From assembly GCF_001465345.1 (NCBI RefSeq), contig NZ_CP013655.1, positions 3,535,091 to 3,599,090 of the forward strand: DNA of 64,000 bases, written 5' to 3'. Under the pieces are notes generated by a model, which was not told the DNA's origin, ran no database searches, and saw only the letters and a list, made by a program, of their open reading frames with translations. The stretch comes from Enterococcus rotai. GTDB lineage: Bacteria; Bacillota; Bacilli; Lactobacillales; Enterococcaceae. Of this stretch, positions 48,669 through 58,046 are shown piece after piece (the first letter of the stretch is position 1; each line of letters starts with the position of its first letter). A program made the translations under genes and the position numbers.

Positions 48669-50348
48669 CTATTCTTTATAAAAAAGGATGAAATCAGCAT
48701 TTTCATTCACTGAAAAATCCTTTAAAAATGTTTTTTTCGATAAATCAGTTCCTTTGTGATACAGATAACCAACGCTTGTTTCATCCTTTTTTGTAGCCTC
48801 ATTTTCATCTAAAAAAATATACTTTCCATAATAACGATAGGTCAGATTACTATTTTTATCATATGGCGTATCACGGCTAGCCTGATAACTCTCTGGTGAG
48901 ATAGGATCATAAAAACGGATGAAGATAAAGGTTAAGTCTTGCAACTGTTTCAAGCTAGTTCGCTCAACATATATTTTTTCTAATTTTTTTTCATTTCCAA
49001 CCCTAAGTATCTCTGCTAATGTGATTGGTGCCATATATTTGCTGTCTTGCTGTTCTTCTTTATAGACAACATTATAGGTGTAAACATAGGAAACAAATAA
49101 TACTGAGAAAAAGACAAATGTACTTCTGAAAACTGCTTTATTTCCCAATGCCCCTAAACTAGCAAGTCCATAACCCATCATAATAATTAAAGGAAACATA
49201 ATGACATTCCAATGATGGACAACAGGAACGATAATCAGCAATAAAGGAATGCTACATACAAACCAGCCCATCGTTAATTGACTCAACGGACTTTTCTCCT
49301 GCCGCATGTGAATCCAACCTAAACTAGCCAACAGTAACCCAGCCAAGTTGTACATAAAACCAAACCCATGTATTGAACTAAAAATCAAGCCATCTCTACC
49401 ACTTAAAAGAAAACCAAAAATTCTTTGAAGATTGCCTAAAAATGCGCTCCAGATATCTTTTTGAAATAAAATGGTTTGCCCTTCACTCTGACTACCGATC
49501 ATTTTTGCAAATGTTATACCGAAAATAGTAAGGGTTTCATGCCGCACATACTGGACATATGCAAAAATCATGACAGGGATGATTGTAACAATTAAAACGG
49601 CTATTAATAGCACCACTTGTCGTCTATTTAATAGATTATTTTTCAAGAAATAACCTAAAAGAAAAAGTAAAAATAAAGGTAAGAAAAACCACGTTGCTAA
49701 ATAGGCATATGAAGTTAATCCAATCAACCAAATCCCTACACTATAAAAAAGCATCTGCTTGTTTTCTACTTCTTTCATACCAACCAAGACTAGACAAACA
49801 GCAATTAATAATAAATGCGGCGCTACATTTGCATCCAAACCAAACCGACTGATCAACATATGCCATGGACTAATGATCAGCATAAAGAAAATCGATCCAG
49901 TTAACGTTTCTGGTAGCTTCAGTTTTAATAGGGTCCATAATACTGTCAAAATCGTAAAGGAAGAAAGGCAAGCCATTGCTAAACGAGTACTAACAAGAGA
50001 TAATCCTAATAGCTTTACAAATGGTAAAGATAAATAAGTATAAAATGCTGATGGTCCTGTCCCGTACCCCATCAAGTAAATTGGCCACGAATTCAAGGCG
50101 CTATCTGTCCCATAATTTGCTAAAGCCCAAGTGTCATATCCTGACATCGCTTCATCGATTTGGAGACCAGGCAATTGATTGATATTAACAAAACGGGTAA
50201 TGACTCCTATAACGAATAAAAAGAAAAGAATTTGTAAAAACTGCTTGTTCTTTTTATACTGTTCCCCTTGTATCCATACGCGCCGAAGAAAATCAGCTCC
50301 AACTCCAATAAAGCCTATCATAACTGAATATAATACAATGACCGCCAT
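48669..50348 (-). CDS. GT39/PMT-like membrane glycosyltransferase
   Basis: Polytopic membrane protein of 559 residues with about eleven helices. After the second helix the loop LPGLQIDEAMSGYD carries the Asp-Glu pair typical of GT-C transferases (ArnT/PMT type). The C-terminal part (about 430-559) is soluble and extracellular. It probably uses a lipid-linked sugar to modify a surface acceptor. AGGGAG precedes the ATG; it is 22 bases downstream of a lipoprotein gene. Confidence 0.8.
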   Translation of the reverse strand: MAVIVLYSVMIGFIGVGADFLRRVWIQGEQYKKNKQFLQILFFLFVIGVITRFVNINQLPGLQIDEAMSGYDTWALANYGTDSALNSWPIYLMGYGTGPSAFYTYLSLPFVKLLGLSLVSTRLAMACLSSFTILTVLWTLLKLKLPETLTGSIFFMLIISPWHMLISRFGLDANVAPHLLLIAVCLVLVGMKEVENKQMLFYSVGIWLIGLTSYAYLATWFFLPLFLLFLLGYFLKNNLLNRRQVVLLIAVLIVTIIPVMIFAYVQYVRHETLTIFGITFAKMIGSQSEGQTILFQKDIWSAFLGNLQRIFGFLLSGRDGLIFSSIHGFGFMYNLAGLLLASLGWIHMRQEKSPLSQLTMGWFVCSIPLLLIIVPVVHHWNVIMFPLIIMMGYGLASLGALGNKAVFRSTFVFFSVLFVSYVYTYNVVYKEEQQDSKYMAPITLAEILRVGNEKKLEKIYVERTSLKQLQDLTFIFIRFYDPISPESYQASRDTPYDKNSNLTYRYYGKYIFLDENEATKKDETSVGYLYHKGTDLSKKTFLKDFSVNENADFILFYKE

Positions 50349-50370
50349 TTAGTTTCTCCCTTTTATTCGT

Positions 50371-51108
50371 TTATTCCGTACGATCCACAATCGCAACTTG
50401 AAGGCCTTTCAATTCTTTCTTTTGACTGAATTCAGCCACTATAGACTGTGTGATTCGTTTTTTTTCTGTCATTTCCTCATCATTACTATAAACTTTTACT
50501 CGTTGTGCTGCTGGGCGACTATCCAATTCTTGATATGTTTTGCCAAAATTTTCAATTGAACGATCTGCTATCGTTTTAGGCAAATCAATTATTTTAGCCG
50601 TTTCTTCTAAAAGAGTATGAAATTTTTCTTTGGTAAATGCTTCTTTTTCTCCAACATTCACAATAGAAAAACTCTGAGTTCTTAGTCGAACATCTTTTTC
50701 TTCCCGTCTAAACAAATACGTAAATTCTACTGCAGCAACTGTTTCTAGCTGACTCTCTTTAGAAAATGGATAATAGCCTTGAATTCTTAATTCATCCCCT
50801 TCAGCATAAAGAGTATATTCAGAATCACCAGGTTTCACTCCATCTGTTGCCACTTCTTTTTCCATCAACGCCTCTGCTTGGGCTATCATATCTGGTACTT
50901 TTACTTTAAACTTGTCTTTCAACAAAGAGAGTCCTTCTTCTTTGCTGATTTTGGGATAATCAAATCGACCAAAAGGCTTTTCTCTAGTATCGTGCCAAAG
51001 AAGTTGTTCATGTTCGATCGAAGTTGTCTTTTTATTTGCTGAGCAGGCACTTATTATAAGGATTAAAATCGTTGTTGCACACAAAAATAAAGTACGCTTT
51101 TTTTGCAT
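50371..51108 (-). CDS. Putative lipoprotein
   Basis: Lipoprotein of 245 residues. The signal is KKRTLFLCATTILILIISAC with the lipobox ISAC (Cys22), followed by a soluble domain of mixed alpha/beta with no family I recognise. Its ATG overlaps the stop of the next lipoprotein gene by one base (TAATG). The two lipoproteins probably act together at the membrane surface. Confidence 0.75.
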   Translation of the reverse strand: MQKKRTLFLCATTILILIISACSANKKTTSIEHEQLLWHDTREKPFGRFDYPKISKEEGLSLLKDKFKVKVPDMIAQAEALMEKEVATDGVKPGDSEYTLYAEGDELRIQGYYPFSKESQLETVAAVEFTYLFRREEKDVRLRTQSFSIVNVGEKEAFTKEKFHTLLEETAKIIDLPKTIADRSIENFGKTYQELDSRPAAQRVKVYSNDEEMTEKKRITQSIVAEFSQKKELKGLQVAIVDRTE

Positions 51109-52079
51109 TATTTTCCATCTTCCTTTCCACTATCTTTTGCAAGCGTTAAATGGACAGGTTCAGCATCTTTAAAGACCTCTTTAGAAGGTGTAAGTACTAT
51201 ATCCTTTGTCTTGTCTTTCAACGTATATATGACAACTGCCTCAAGACTTTCCCCACTGGGAATCGTTTGATTTTGTTGTTCTAATAGCTTCGTGATATCC
51301 ACTACTTGATCGTCTTTTTTAACGGTTCCTTCTTGTAACCCTTGATCATTTTGAGTTACTTTAATCAACTCTTGCCATTTCTTTGGTGTGATATCGTCTT
51401 GTTTCCCTTTGTTCGTAACCATATACCGAATCGCATAAACTGAGGTATCGTTCTCTCCAGCTAAATCCATTACACCTGTCACTTTTACCTCTAATGTACT
51501 TGAATCAAACACAATTTCATCTTCATCTTCAACAGGACCTTGATCTTCTTTTTCTTTGATGGAGTATGCGGAAGAATCAATGATATCAACACGTTTTTCA
51601 TGTTGACCATCATCAGCAGAATAAAAATCAAATTGAACCAAACCATGTTCTGTCTCAATATAATAGAGATGTAACCAGGTAGAACGTTTCTCAAACGTAG
51701 TATTCAGTGTATATTTATAGGCCTTATACTTGCCAATTTTGGTTTCTTTCATATATATATCTTTCGCTTTATAGTTATATAGCTTTGCCAGTTCTTTACG
51801 CGTTCGTTCACCAAAATCAGCTAAATCAACATTCTCTTTACGAGAAGCTAAAACAAATAAAGATGAATTACTCTTTTTGTCTTTCGCTCCAAAAACTGCT
51901 GACTTATTATAAGTTGCTTTATAATCTTTGGTAACTTCCCAAGTACTCGGTAATTGAAATTGATATTGAATTCCCTCTGCTTCAAAGGATTGTTTTTTAT
52001 CCGATAATGTTGCCGAACAACCACTGATGATGAATAAACTAAAAACGAAAATCGGGAAATACCTTATTATTTTTTTCAT
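51108..52079 (-). CDS. Putative lipoprotein with DUF5067-like C-terminal domain
   Basis: Lipoprotein of 323 residues. The signal MKKIIRYFPIFVFSLFIISG is followed by lipobox cysteine in SGCSA. The N-terminal half (about 30-180) resembles PsbP/YjcE-like cores (FQLPSTWEVTKDYKATY). The C-terminal half (about 195-310) resembles DUF5067. I chose the ATG at 52079 with GAAGGAG before it; upstream codons overlap yfhO. It is 14 bases downstream of the yfhO stop. Confidence 0.78.
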   Translation of the reverse strand: MKKIIRYFPIFVFSLFIISGCSATLSDKKQSFEAEGIQYQFQLPSTWEVTKDYKATYNKSAVFGAKDKKSNSSLFVLASRKENVDLADFGERTRKELAKLYNYKAKDIYMKETKIGKYKAYKYTLNTTFEKRSTWLHLYYIETEHGLVQFDFYSADDGQHEKRVDIIDSSAYSIKEKEDQGPVEDEDEIVFDSSTLEVKVTGVMDLAGENDTSVYAIRYMVTNKGKQDDITPKKWQELIKVTQNDQGLQEGTVKKDDQVVDITKLLEQQNQTIPSGESLEAVVIYTLKDKTKDIVLTPSKEVFKDAEPVHLTLAKDSGKEDGK

Positions 52080-52093
52080 GCCTCTTACTCCTT

Positions 52094-54670
52094 CTATATA
52101 TGGGTCTGTTGTTCCATTTCTTTCCTTAACCACCAGTTGTACACTATAAAAAGTAGAATACAACTAACGAATAATGAAAGACCGATTCTAAAGCCTTCAG
52201 GTAAAAATACTAATTTTACGGAATGTTTTCCTTTAGGAACAGGCAACGCTAAGAAAGCATCTTTAAATGTGGGAATTTCAACTTTTTTGCCATCAATATA
52301 AGCTCTCCAGCCTTTGTCAAAGGGGATGGTTGTCAAAATCACCTGATCTTTAGACAACTCGACTTCTGCTTCTGAAGTTCGCCCGCTGGTTTCGAACGAA
52401 ACGCCATTTTTATTGATTGTTTTCATCATCTGCTCGAAACGATCACTACTTAAAAACATTGCTTTTGGTTTTACCAGTTGTACAACATTTTCACCAGTGA
52501 ATACAACCTGGACTTCAATCGTTTTGGACTCTTTATAATAGCCTAAGTCATAATACTGACCACTGGAATCCAGACTCCCATGACGCTGTATCCCATTGAC
52601 TTTCGTAATAATATCCACTTCTGTTCCTTTACCATATAGACTTAAATAGGCTTGGGAATGCGCAGGAACATCAATTGAATAGGTCAGTTCACGATTGGCG
52701 TTTGCGGTTCTTGAATAATAAACGCCGCCTTCTTGTTCTTCTACTTTGACATTGTTTTCTTTCACTGTCTCCACTTCAGCAAAAGAAAACATAGTTGATT
52801 CATCATCAGATAGGTATTGCATTAATTCTGTTTGATTTTTTACAGCGTTTTTCTTATAAATCCCCTTGTCTGTTAAAATACCTAGAGGCATTGCGAACTG
52901 ATTCTCATACAAGGTATAATCCCCTGCTGTTTTTATCGCTTTATACCCATATTTTCTTAAATCTTCTTTTGCTAAATTGTATTTTATGCCTAATAAGGCA
53001 TCCATAATCAACGTATTATTTTCATATTGAATCGTCAAATTAGTTCCCGCTGAACGAAAGCCTAACTGATCTAGATACTGGGAAGAGTGACGATTTCGAA
53101 TAGAAGAAAACATTGTAACACCGCTATATCCATGAATAAAACTCTCATTTCGAGATGTTGCATCAACATTTCCTACCCGGTATAGACTAGTGTTCTCATT
53201 TTTGGTTGTCTCGATCAATGTATTGATATCAGAAAAATGATCATCATAAGCTATACGATCTGGATAATTCCATTCTCCTGCAATTCCTTTTACAATGCTT
53301 TGTGCATTAATCAACTGTTCTCCAATAAAAACAAAAGAAAATAGACATCCGATCAATACCAAACGCTTCGGCCACTTTTGAATCAGAACGCCTAATAGCA
53401 CATAGAGCAAGGCAACAGTTAATGTAACGAGTAACGTTTTCTGATCCAAATACTCATATCTTTTACGATTTGCTACAAAACTGATCAAAACATATAGAAA
53501 AATCAAGCCCAAGACAATATTAACGAAATGATTGAAGTCATCCTTGGTTACCTGTTCCAATCCAAATCCAGCCAATAAAAGCCCTAAAAAGGAAAACAAG
53601 AAACTAAAACGAAATAAAAACATATAAGGAGAATGCATTCCATGCCAAAAAAGATTCATCGGCTCAATATAAACACTTGCAATCAATAGAAGAAACAAAC
53701 TGCCATAGATCAGCTTATTTTTAAGCGCGATTTTCCGGCTTATAAAATAGAAAAGACAAAAAATCAACCCTAGCATCCCAAAATAAATAAAGGGTGCACT
53801 CCCATATTTACTCGTATCGTATGACCCTACCATTGTTTTGGCTGGAATATCCCAGATATCCATCCCTCTTGTTAAAAAGCTATAGATCGGTGTTAATCCC
53901 TCACCATTATTTTTCAAGTCTAATAATGTTGGCAAAATCGTGACCATCGACGCGCCACCTGCAAGTAGCGACGTTATCAAGTAAGGAACCAAGCTTGCTT
54001 TAAATCGCTTAGGCTCTGTTAAAAATCGACAAAATACATAGAAAAAAGAAAATACGCCAACCATAAATGCCATATAAAAGTTGGATAAAAATAGTAACAA
54101 GTAACTAATAAATAATAGTGCAGGTTTTCGGTCATCCATTAAATAATGAATCCCTAAAATAACTAAAGGTAAATAGATTAATCCATCCAACCACATTTGT
54201 TGCGGCGAATAAGCAATACTAAATCCACACAAAGCAAAACTAACACTTAACATTATTTTTGCAATTTGCGGCAATTTAAATAAGCGATCACTCATGATCC
54301 AAAATGTACCGCCAATGGCTCCAAACTTGAGTAACAAAATCAAATACAGTGCATCAGGAATATGTTGATTATCAAAAAGCGCAACAACAAAACTAAAAAT
54401 CCCGTTTATGTAATAGGCCATAAATGACCAGTAATTCAATCCTAAAGAACCATACCATGTATAAAAAAAGCTTTGTTTGCCATGTAACGTATTATTAAAA
54501 CTTGCAAAAAAATTAGATGTTTGAGATAACGCATCACTCGCTAAGACCGTTCTTTGACTAGTAGGATAAATGCCCATCATTAAGTAGACTACTGCCATTA
54601 TTATGATGGGAATGAGTACACTTAAAAGAAATGCCCAACCTTTTCTTTTAAACCATATTTTTAGTTTCAT
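52094..54670 (-). CDS. YfhO family membrane glycosyltransferase
   Basis: Large membrane protein of 858 residues with about twelve helices in the first 480 residues, an extracellular domain (about 480-825) and a final helix near 830-850. N-terminal LASDALSQTSNFFASFNNTLHGK and WLDGLIYLPLVILGI are YfhO features. In B. subtilis YfhO glycosylates lipoteichoic acid with sugars loaded by CsbB. I chose the ATG at 54670 with AGGAGG upstream. It heads the run YfhO-lipoproteins-GT39-GT2-acyltransferase. Confidence 0.9.
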   Translation of the reverse strand: MKLKIWFKRKGWAFLLSVLIPIIIMAVVYLMMGIYPTSQRTVLASDALSQTSNFFASFNNTLHGKQSFFYTWYGSLGLNYWSFMAYYINGIFSFVVALFDNQHIPDALYLILLLKFGAIGGTFWIMSDRLFKLPQIAKIMLSVSFALCGFSIAYSPQQMWLDGLIYLPLVILGIHYLMDDRKPALLFISYLLLFLSNFYMAFMVGVFSFFYVFCRFLTEPKRFKASLVPYLITSLLAGGASMVTILPTLLDLKNNGEGLTPIYSFLTRGMDIWDIPAKTMVGSYDTSKYGSAPFIYFGMLGLIFCLFYFISRKIALKNKLIYGSLFLLLIASVYIEPMNLFWHGMHSPYMFLFRFSFLFSFLGLLLAGFGLEQVTKDDFNHFVNIVLGLIFLYVLISFVANRKRYEYLDQKTLLVTLTVALLYVLLGVLIQKWPKRLVLIGCLFSFVFIGEQLINAQSIVKGIAGEWNYPDRIAYDDHFSDINTLIETTKNENTSLYRVGNVDATSRNESFIHGYSGVTMFSSIRNRHSSQYLDQLGFRSAGTNLTIQYENNTLIMDALLGIKYNLAKEDLRKYGYKAIKTAGDYTLYENQFAMPLGILTDKGIYKKNAVKNQTELMQYLSDDESTMFSFAEVETVKENNVKVEEQEGGVYYSRTANANRELTYSIDVPAHSQAYLSLYGKGTEVDIITKVNGIQRHGSLDSSGQYYDLGYYKESKTIEVQVVFTGENVVQLVKPKAMFLSSDRFEQMMKTINKNGVSFETSGRTSEAEVELSKDQVILTTIPFDKGWRAYIDGKKVEIPTFKDAFLALPVPKGKHSVKLVFLPEGFRIGLSLFVSCILLFIVYNWWLRKEMEQQTHI

Positions 54671-54744
54671 GTCATTTCTTCCTCCTAGGTACAAATTAAC
54701 TGTGGTGCGTTGCCGCTTTGTGGCTGTTATTTTTTAATACTTTA

Positions 54745-55419
54745 TCAGTGTACTAACCCTATTTTGTTGAATGGAAAGTAGCGAAATACTACTACGCCTT
54801 CAATCTGCTCTTCTTCAATTAGTCCAAGAGCTCTACTATCTTTGGATTCAGCGCGATTGTCTCCTAATACAAAATAGCTTCCTTTCGGGATTGTTGCCAG
54901 TCCCGAAAGCTTTAGAGCTACCTCCTCATGAACCAATACTTTAAGCGTACTATCTGGTAACATGCTAATAATAAATTGTGGAACTTCATCTTGTTGCCAC
55001 GGTGCAGCATTGGACGGACGAATATAAACCGCATTTGATTCTGTCCAAATTTGGTCTCCTGGAAGACCTATTATTCGTTTGACATAGCTTGGGTCATTGG
55101 GAATCTCAGGATCAAATGTCACGATCTCATATCTTTTTGGGGATGTGTTCTTTTGTACAATAATTCGATCACTATTTTCAAAAGTTGGTGCCATTGATTT
55201 CCCTGAAACACGATGGGTTTTAAATACAACTAAAAAAACAATAACTAGTATAAGTGCAAAAAACAAAAAGCCTTCTTTTAGCCAACTTCTTCTATGCTCC
55301 AGCATATTATTTTCACTTTGTTTTTTTGATAAATTTAATCGTTGCTCTCTTCGCTTATTTGGACTTAAAGTCGTTTGCCGTTGTTTTTTTTTCTTTGAGA
55401 AATGAGGTCCTTTTGCCAT
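54745..55419 (-). CDS. Signal peptidase I, catalytically complete
   Basis: Type-I signal peptidase of 224 residues with a basic N-terminal extension and one membrane helix (about 48-68). The catalytic serine lies in SGKSMAPTF and the lysine in SYVKRIIGLPGD; the GSYFVLGDNRAESKDSR box follows. It cleaves Sec signal peptides on the outer face. I chose the second ATG (55419) because AGGAGG is 7 bases before it. It lies 17 bases after an inactive paralogue, inside the WxL locus. Confidence 0.93.
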   Translation of the reverse strand: MAKGPHFSKKKKQRQTTLSPNKRREQRLNLSKKQSENNMLEHRRSWLKEGFLFFALILVIVFLVVFKTHRVSGKSMAPTFENSDRIIVQKNTSPKRYEIVTFDPEIPNDPSYVKRIIGLPGDQIWTESNAVYIRPSNAAPWQQDEVPQFIISMLPDSTLKVLVHEEVALKLSGLATIPKGSYFVLGDNRAESKDSRALGLIEEEQIEGVVVFRYFPFNKIGLVH

Positions 55420-55436
55420 ATCCATTCCTCCTATCT

Positions 55437-56177
55437 CTAAAATGATGTTATTTGATGCATCGGTGAGATCCTTGCTTTTACAATCCCTAAAATATCTTTC
55501 TTCTCAATCCAGCCAAAATTACGGCTATCTGCAGCATAATGACGATTATCACCCAAAATAAAATAGCTATCTTTGGGCAAACGGCTTTCATCTGTAACAG
55601 TTCTCAAACTGAAGTTATCTGTCAATAATCGTTGCTCCACTTTTGCTTCATTTAGTTCTTTCTTCAAAAAACGCTCTACAATAGGCTTTTGATTCACTAA
55701 TAGCTGATCGTTTTGATAGGCTATTTCTTCTTCAGGTAAACCTATCACTCTACGGACCATCGTTCTTTTGGTTCCAGATTCCCTGATATAAACTAAGTCA
55801 AACCGTTTAATTTCCTTCGTTTTTCTGACAATCACCCGTTCACCATCGTTTAGCAACGGGGTCATTCCATAGCCCTCAACCAATGGAAAAGAAAAAAGCA
55901 AAGACTGTACTATAACAAGCAATCCTAATAAAAGGGATAAACTAACAATAAGTTCTTTTACTAATTGCTTTTGCTCTTCTCTTTTACGATTAATATATTT
56001 TTTTGTGGGTCTTTTCTTTCTAGAAGAAGACTTCTTTGTAGGGTCATTCGACTTTTTACTTTTTCTTTTCTTTTGATCGACTACATTCTTTTTTCTTTTT
56101 TTGGGTTGACTTAATTCCCTGTTAGGAGTTGCTTTTAGCGACTGTCGTCTTACTTTAGTTTTTTTTGTCTGTTTCAT
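55437..56177 (-). CDS. Signal-peptidase-I-like protein lacking catalytic Ser and Lys
   Basis: Protein of 246 residues with a very basic N-terminal segment (about 1-75), one membrane helix (77-97) and the signal peptidase fold. The serine motif reads EGYGMTPLL, with Gly104 where Ser is needed. The lysine motif reads MVRRVIGLP, with Arg142 for Lys. The DSYFILGDNRHYAADSRNFG box is kept. This recalls SipA-type pseudo-peptidases of streptococcal pilus loci, which act in assembly. A role in assembling WxL proteins is inference. Confidence 0.88.
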   Translation of the reverse strand: MKQTKKTKVRRQSLKATPNRELSQPKKRKKNVVDQKKRKSKKSNDPTKKSSSRKKRPTKKYINRKREEQKQLVKELIVSLSLLLGLLVIVQSLLFSFPLVEGYGMTPLLNDGERVIVRKTKEIKRFDLVYIRESGTKRTMVRRVIGLPEEEIAYQNDQLLVNQKPIVERFLKKELNEAKVEQRLLTDNFSLRTVTDESRLPKDSYFILGDNRHYAADSRNFGWIEKKDILGIVKARISPMHQITSF

Positions 56178-56203
56178 GTTGTTTCCCTCAGCAATCAGTT
56201 CCC

Positions 56204-56872
56204 TTACCCTTTTCTTTTTAATGCTGATTCATTCACTCTAAAATACTTAAAAACTTCTTTTTGCTGCTTCTTCATTTTTTGAATATCTTTTAAATAGCCA
56301 TCAATCGTTTCTTTATTTTCTAACTGCTGTTCTGATAGACTATGGAGATTCATCCCTAAGTTTTTCATCCCCACATTATAACGGGTCAATAATCTCTTTC
56401 CTTCTTCCGACAGTCCGTCAGAAACGGATCGATTGCTATAAGTTACGATTAAAGAGCTAATTTCCAGATATGCTTGATATTCCTTTTCAATACTTCCGCC
56501 ATCTCTCATTGTCTCCAACTTTTTTTCGATATCCTCCGACATAAAATAACCTTGAACAACTCCTTTTGCATCTTCAGCTGTTAAATGGGTCATCTGATAA
56601 TATCGAGAATAAAAAGCACTTCCAGACGCTATAATCACGAACAATAGAAAAATAAAACTGTTTCGATCAAATCGTTTCCGACGTTTTTCCAATTGCTTTC
56701 GCGCTTTTATCCAACGTTTTCGTTTCGCTTTGTTTTTAGGTCGTTTTTGCCACTTCGCTTTCTTTAGTTCTTTTCGAATCGATAAAGAATAGAAAAAGAA
56801 AAAAAAGATAAACAAAAAGCTAAGAGTCGCAAAGGAAAGTTGTCCAATGAAAAACCAGTCTAATAGACTCAT
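56204..56872 (-). CDS. Two-helix membrane protein of the WxL locus
   Basis: Protein of 222 residues. Helices lie at about 8-28 and 72-92, joined by a strongly basic loop (KKAKWQKRPKNKAKRKRW). The C-terminal part (about 95-222) is helical and charged, likely a coiled coil outside the cell. I do not recognise a family. Its position between the DUF916 and signal-peptidase genes suggests a part in export or assembly of the surface proteins. AGGAGG precedes the ATG. Confidence 0.72.
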   Translation of the reverse strand: MSLLDWFFIGQLSFATLSFLFIFFFFFYSLSIRKELKKAKWQKRPKNKAKRKRWIKARKQLEKRRKRFDRNSFIFLLFVIIASGSAFYSRYYQMTHLTAEDAKGVVQGYFMSEDIEKKLETMRDGGSIEKEYQAYLEISSLIVTYSNRSVSDGLSEEGKRLLTRYNVGMKNLGMNLHSLSEQQLENKETIDGYLKDIQKMKKQQKEVFKYFRVNESALKRKG

Positions 56873-56893
56873 ATTATGATAACCTCCTTAAGC

Positions 56894-57946
56894 TTATTTT
56901 TTCTTTCTCTTCTTATTTCCTTTCTTTTTCTTCTTGTTCTTATTTACCACTCGAACGATAAAGAAGATTGCTAAAAATGCCAGGAAAATACCCGCACCAA
57001 TCAAAGCCACTAGTTTCCAATTAATACCTGGTTCCTGAATCAAAGAGACATCTTGAGCATTATATTTATCAGCTTCTTCATTGGTAATCTTAAAGTTTTC
57101 TGTCCATTCCCATTTTTGGTCACCGCTTGTAACTAGTATATGGGCCTTATAATCCCCTGCGACCATCTTATCTCCATTCATTTCTAGAGGGAATTCAATC
57201 ATAGAATTGGGCGCCATCTTCATATCCGCTTTTTTCGTATCATATAAAACAGCATCTGAATCTTTTGCCATTACTTCCATTTCTACTGTCATATTATTTA
57301 AAAATTCTGGCTTTATATTTGAAAAATTGGCAAATACACTATTTCGATAGTTTGATAAGCCTGCATAAACTTTGTTTAATTTTAAATCATTTGTTACTTT
57401 TTCATCTGTTTCCTGTAAAACCATTGCAACTAAAAACGCATACTCATTAACTACGCCTTTTGCTTTTTTATTTGCTTCTTCCTCTTCTTTTGTCGGTTTG
57501 GATTTCAAATAAATTCCACCCACGATTTTTCCATCATAGCTTGTTGCTGGCATCGTAATGGTTAGCTCTAAAGGCTTTGTTTCATTTGGTGCCAAGGTTA
57601 CTTCTGATGGCCCTTTAACAATGTCTTTAAAGTCATGTTTTAAAGAAGGATCATTTTTCAACGCACTTGGTCCATATTCTAAAACACCATTTGAATTCGT
57701 TTTTACCCCATTTAAAGACACTTGAATCGTTTGTTCTTGATCTGCACGATTCGTTAACATTACTTGGACCGTTTGTTCCTGTCCAGGTGTCATACGTAAG
57801 TCAAAATAACGCCCTTCCCCTTTTTGATTTTCAGGTAGCACAGTTTCATATGCAAATTGCAATTCAGCATATGCATCTCTTGAAAAACCAAAAAGTGAAA
57901 CTATGTATAAACATAAAAAGAGACTTAATAAAATTCGTTTTTTCAT
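56894..57946 (-). CDS. WxL-associated DUF916/DUF3324 membrane protein
   Basis: Secreted, membrane-anchored protein of 350 residues. A signal peptide (1-27, ending DAYA) is followed by the DUF916 domain (about 30-150: YFDLRMTPGQEQTVQVMLTN) and DUF3324 (about 160-290). One helix at about 308-332 and a lysine-rich tail follow. This domain pair binds peptidoglycan and WxL proteins and is present in nearly every WxL locus. Confidence 0.93.
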   Translation of the reverse strand: MKKRILLSLFLCLYIVSLFGFSRDAYAELQFAYETVLPENQKGEGRYFDLRMTPGQEQTVQVMLTNRADQEQTIQVSLNGVKTNSNGVLEYGPSALKNDPSLKHDFKDIVKGPSEVTLAPNETKPLELTITMPATSYDGKIVGGIYLKSKPTKEEEEANKKAKGVVNEYAFLVAMVLQETDEKVTNDLKLNKVYAGLSNYRNSVFANFSNIKPEFLNNMTVEMEVMAKDSDAVLYDTKKADMKMAPNSMIEFPLEMNGDKMVAGDYKAHILVTSGDQKWEWTENFKITNEEADKYNAQDVSLIQEPGINWKLVALIGAGIFLAFLAIFFIVRVVNKNKKKKKGNKKRKKK

Positions 57947-57981
57947 GTATTTCGTTGTCCTCTCTCTTCCATCATGAAAGA

Positions 57982-58006
57982 ATTCACCGGTAAATCACCG
58001 GTGAAT
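57982..58006 (-). repeat. Intercistronic stem-loop before the DUF916 gene
   Basis: Perfect arms ATTCACCGGT / ACCGGTGAAT with a 5-base loop and no T run. It could lower read-through from the WxL genes into the DUF916 gene or protect the upstream mRNA. Confidence 0.7.
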
Positions 58007-58046
58007 CTTTTAATCTACTATTTGTTAAATTATAGTAGCTTTCGTA

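Noticed and set aside
54671-54744. Promoter or terminator between the signal peptidase gene and yfhO
   Set aside because: The 74-base gap has no clear hairpin with T run and no good -35/-10 pair, so I cannot say whether yfhO belongs to the WxL transcript.
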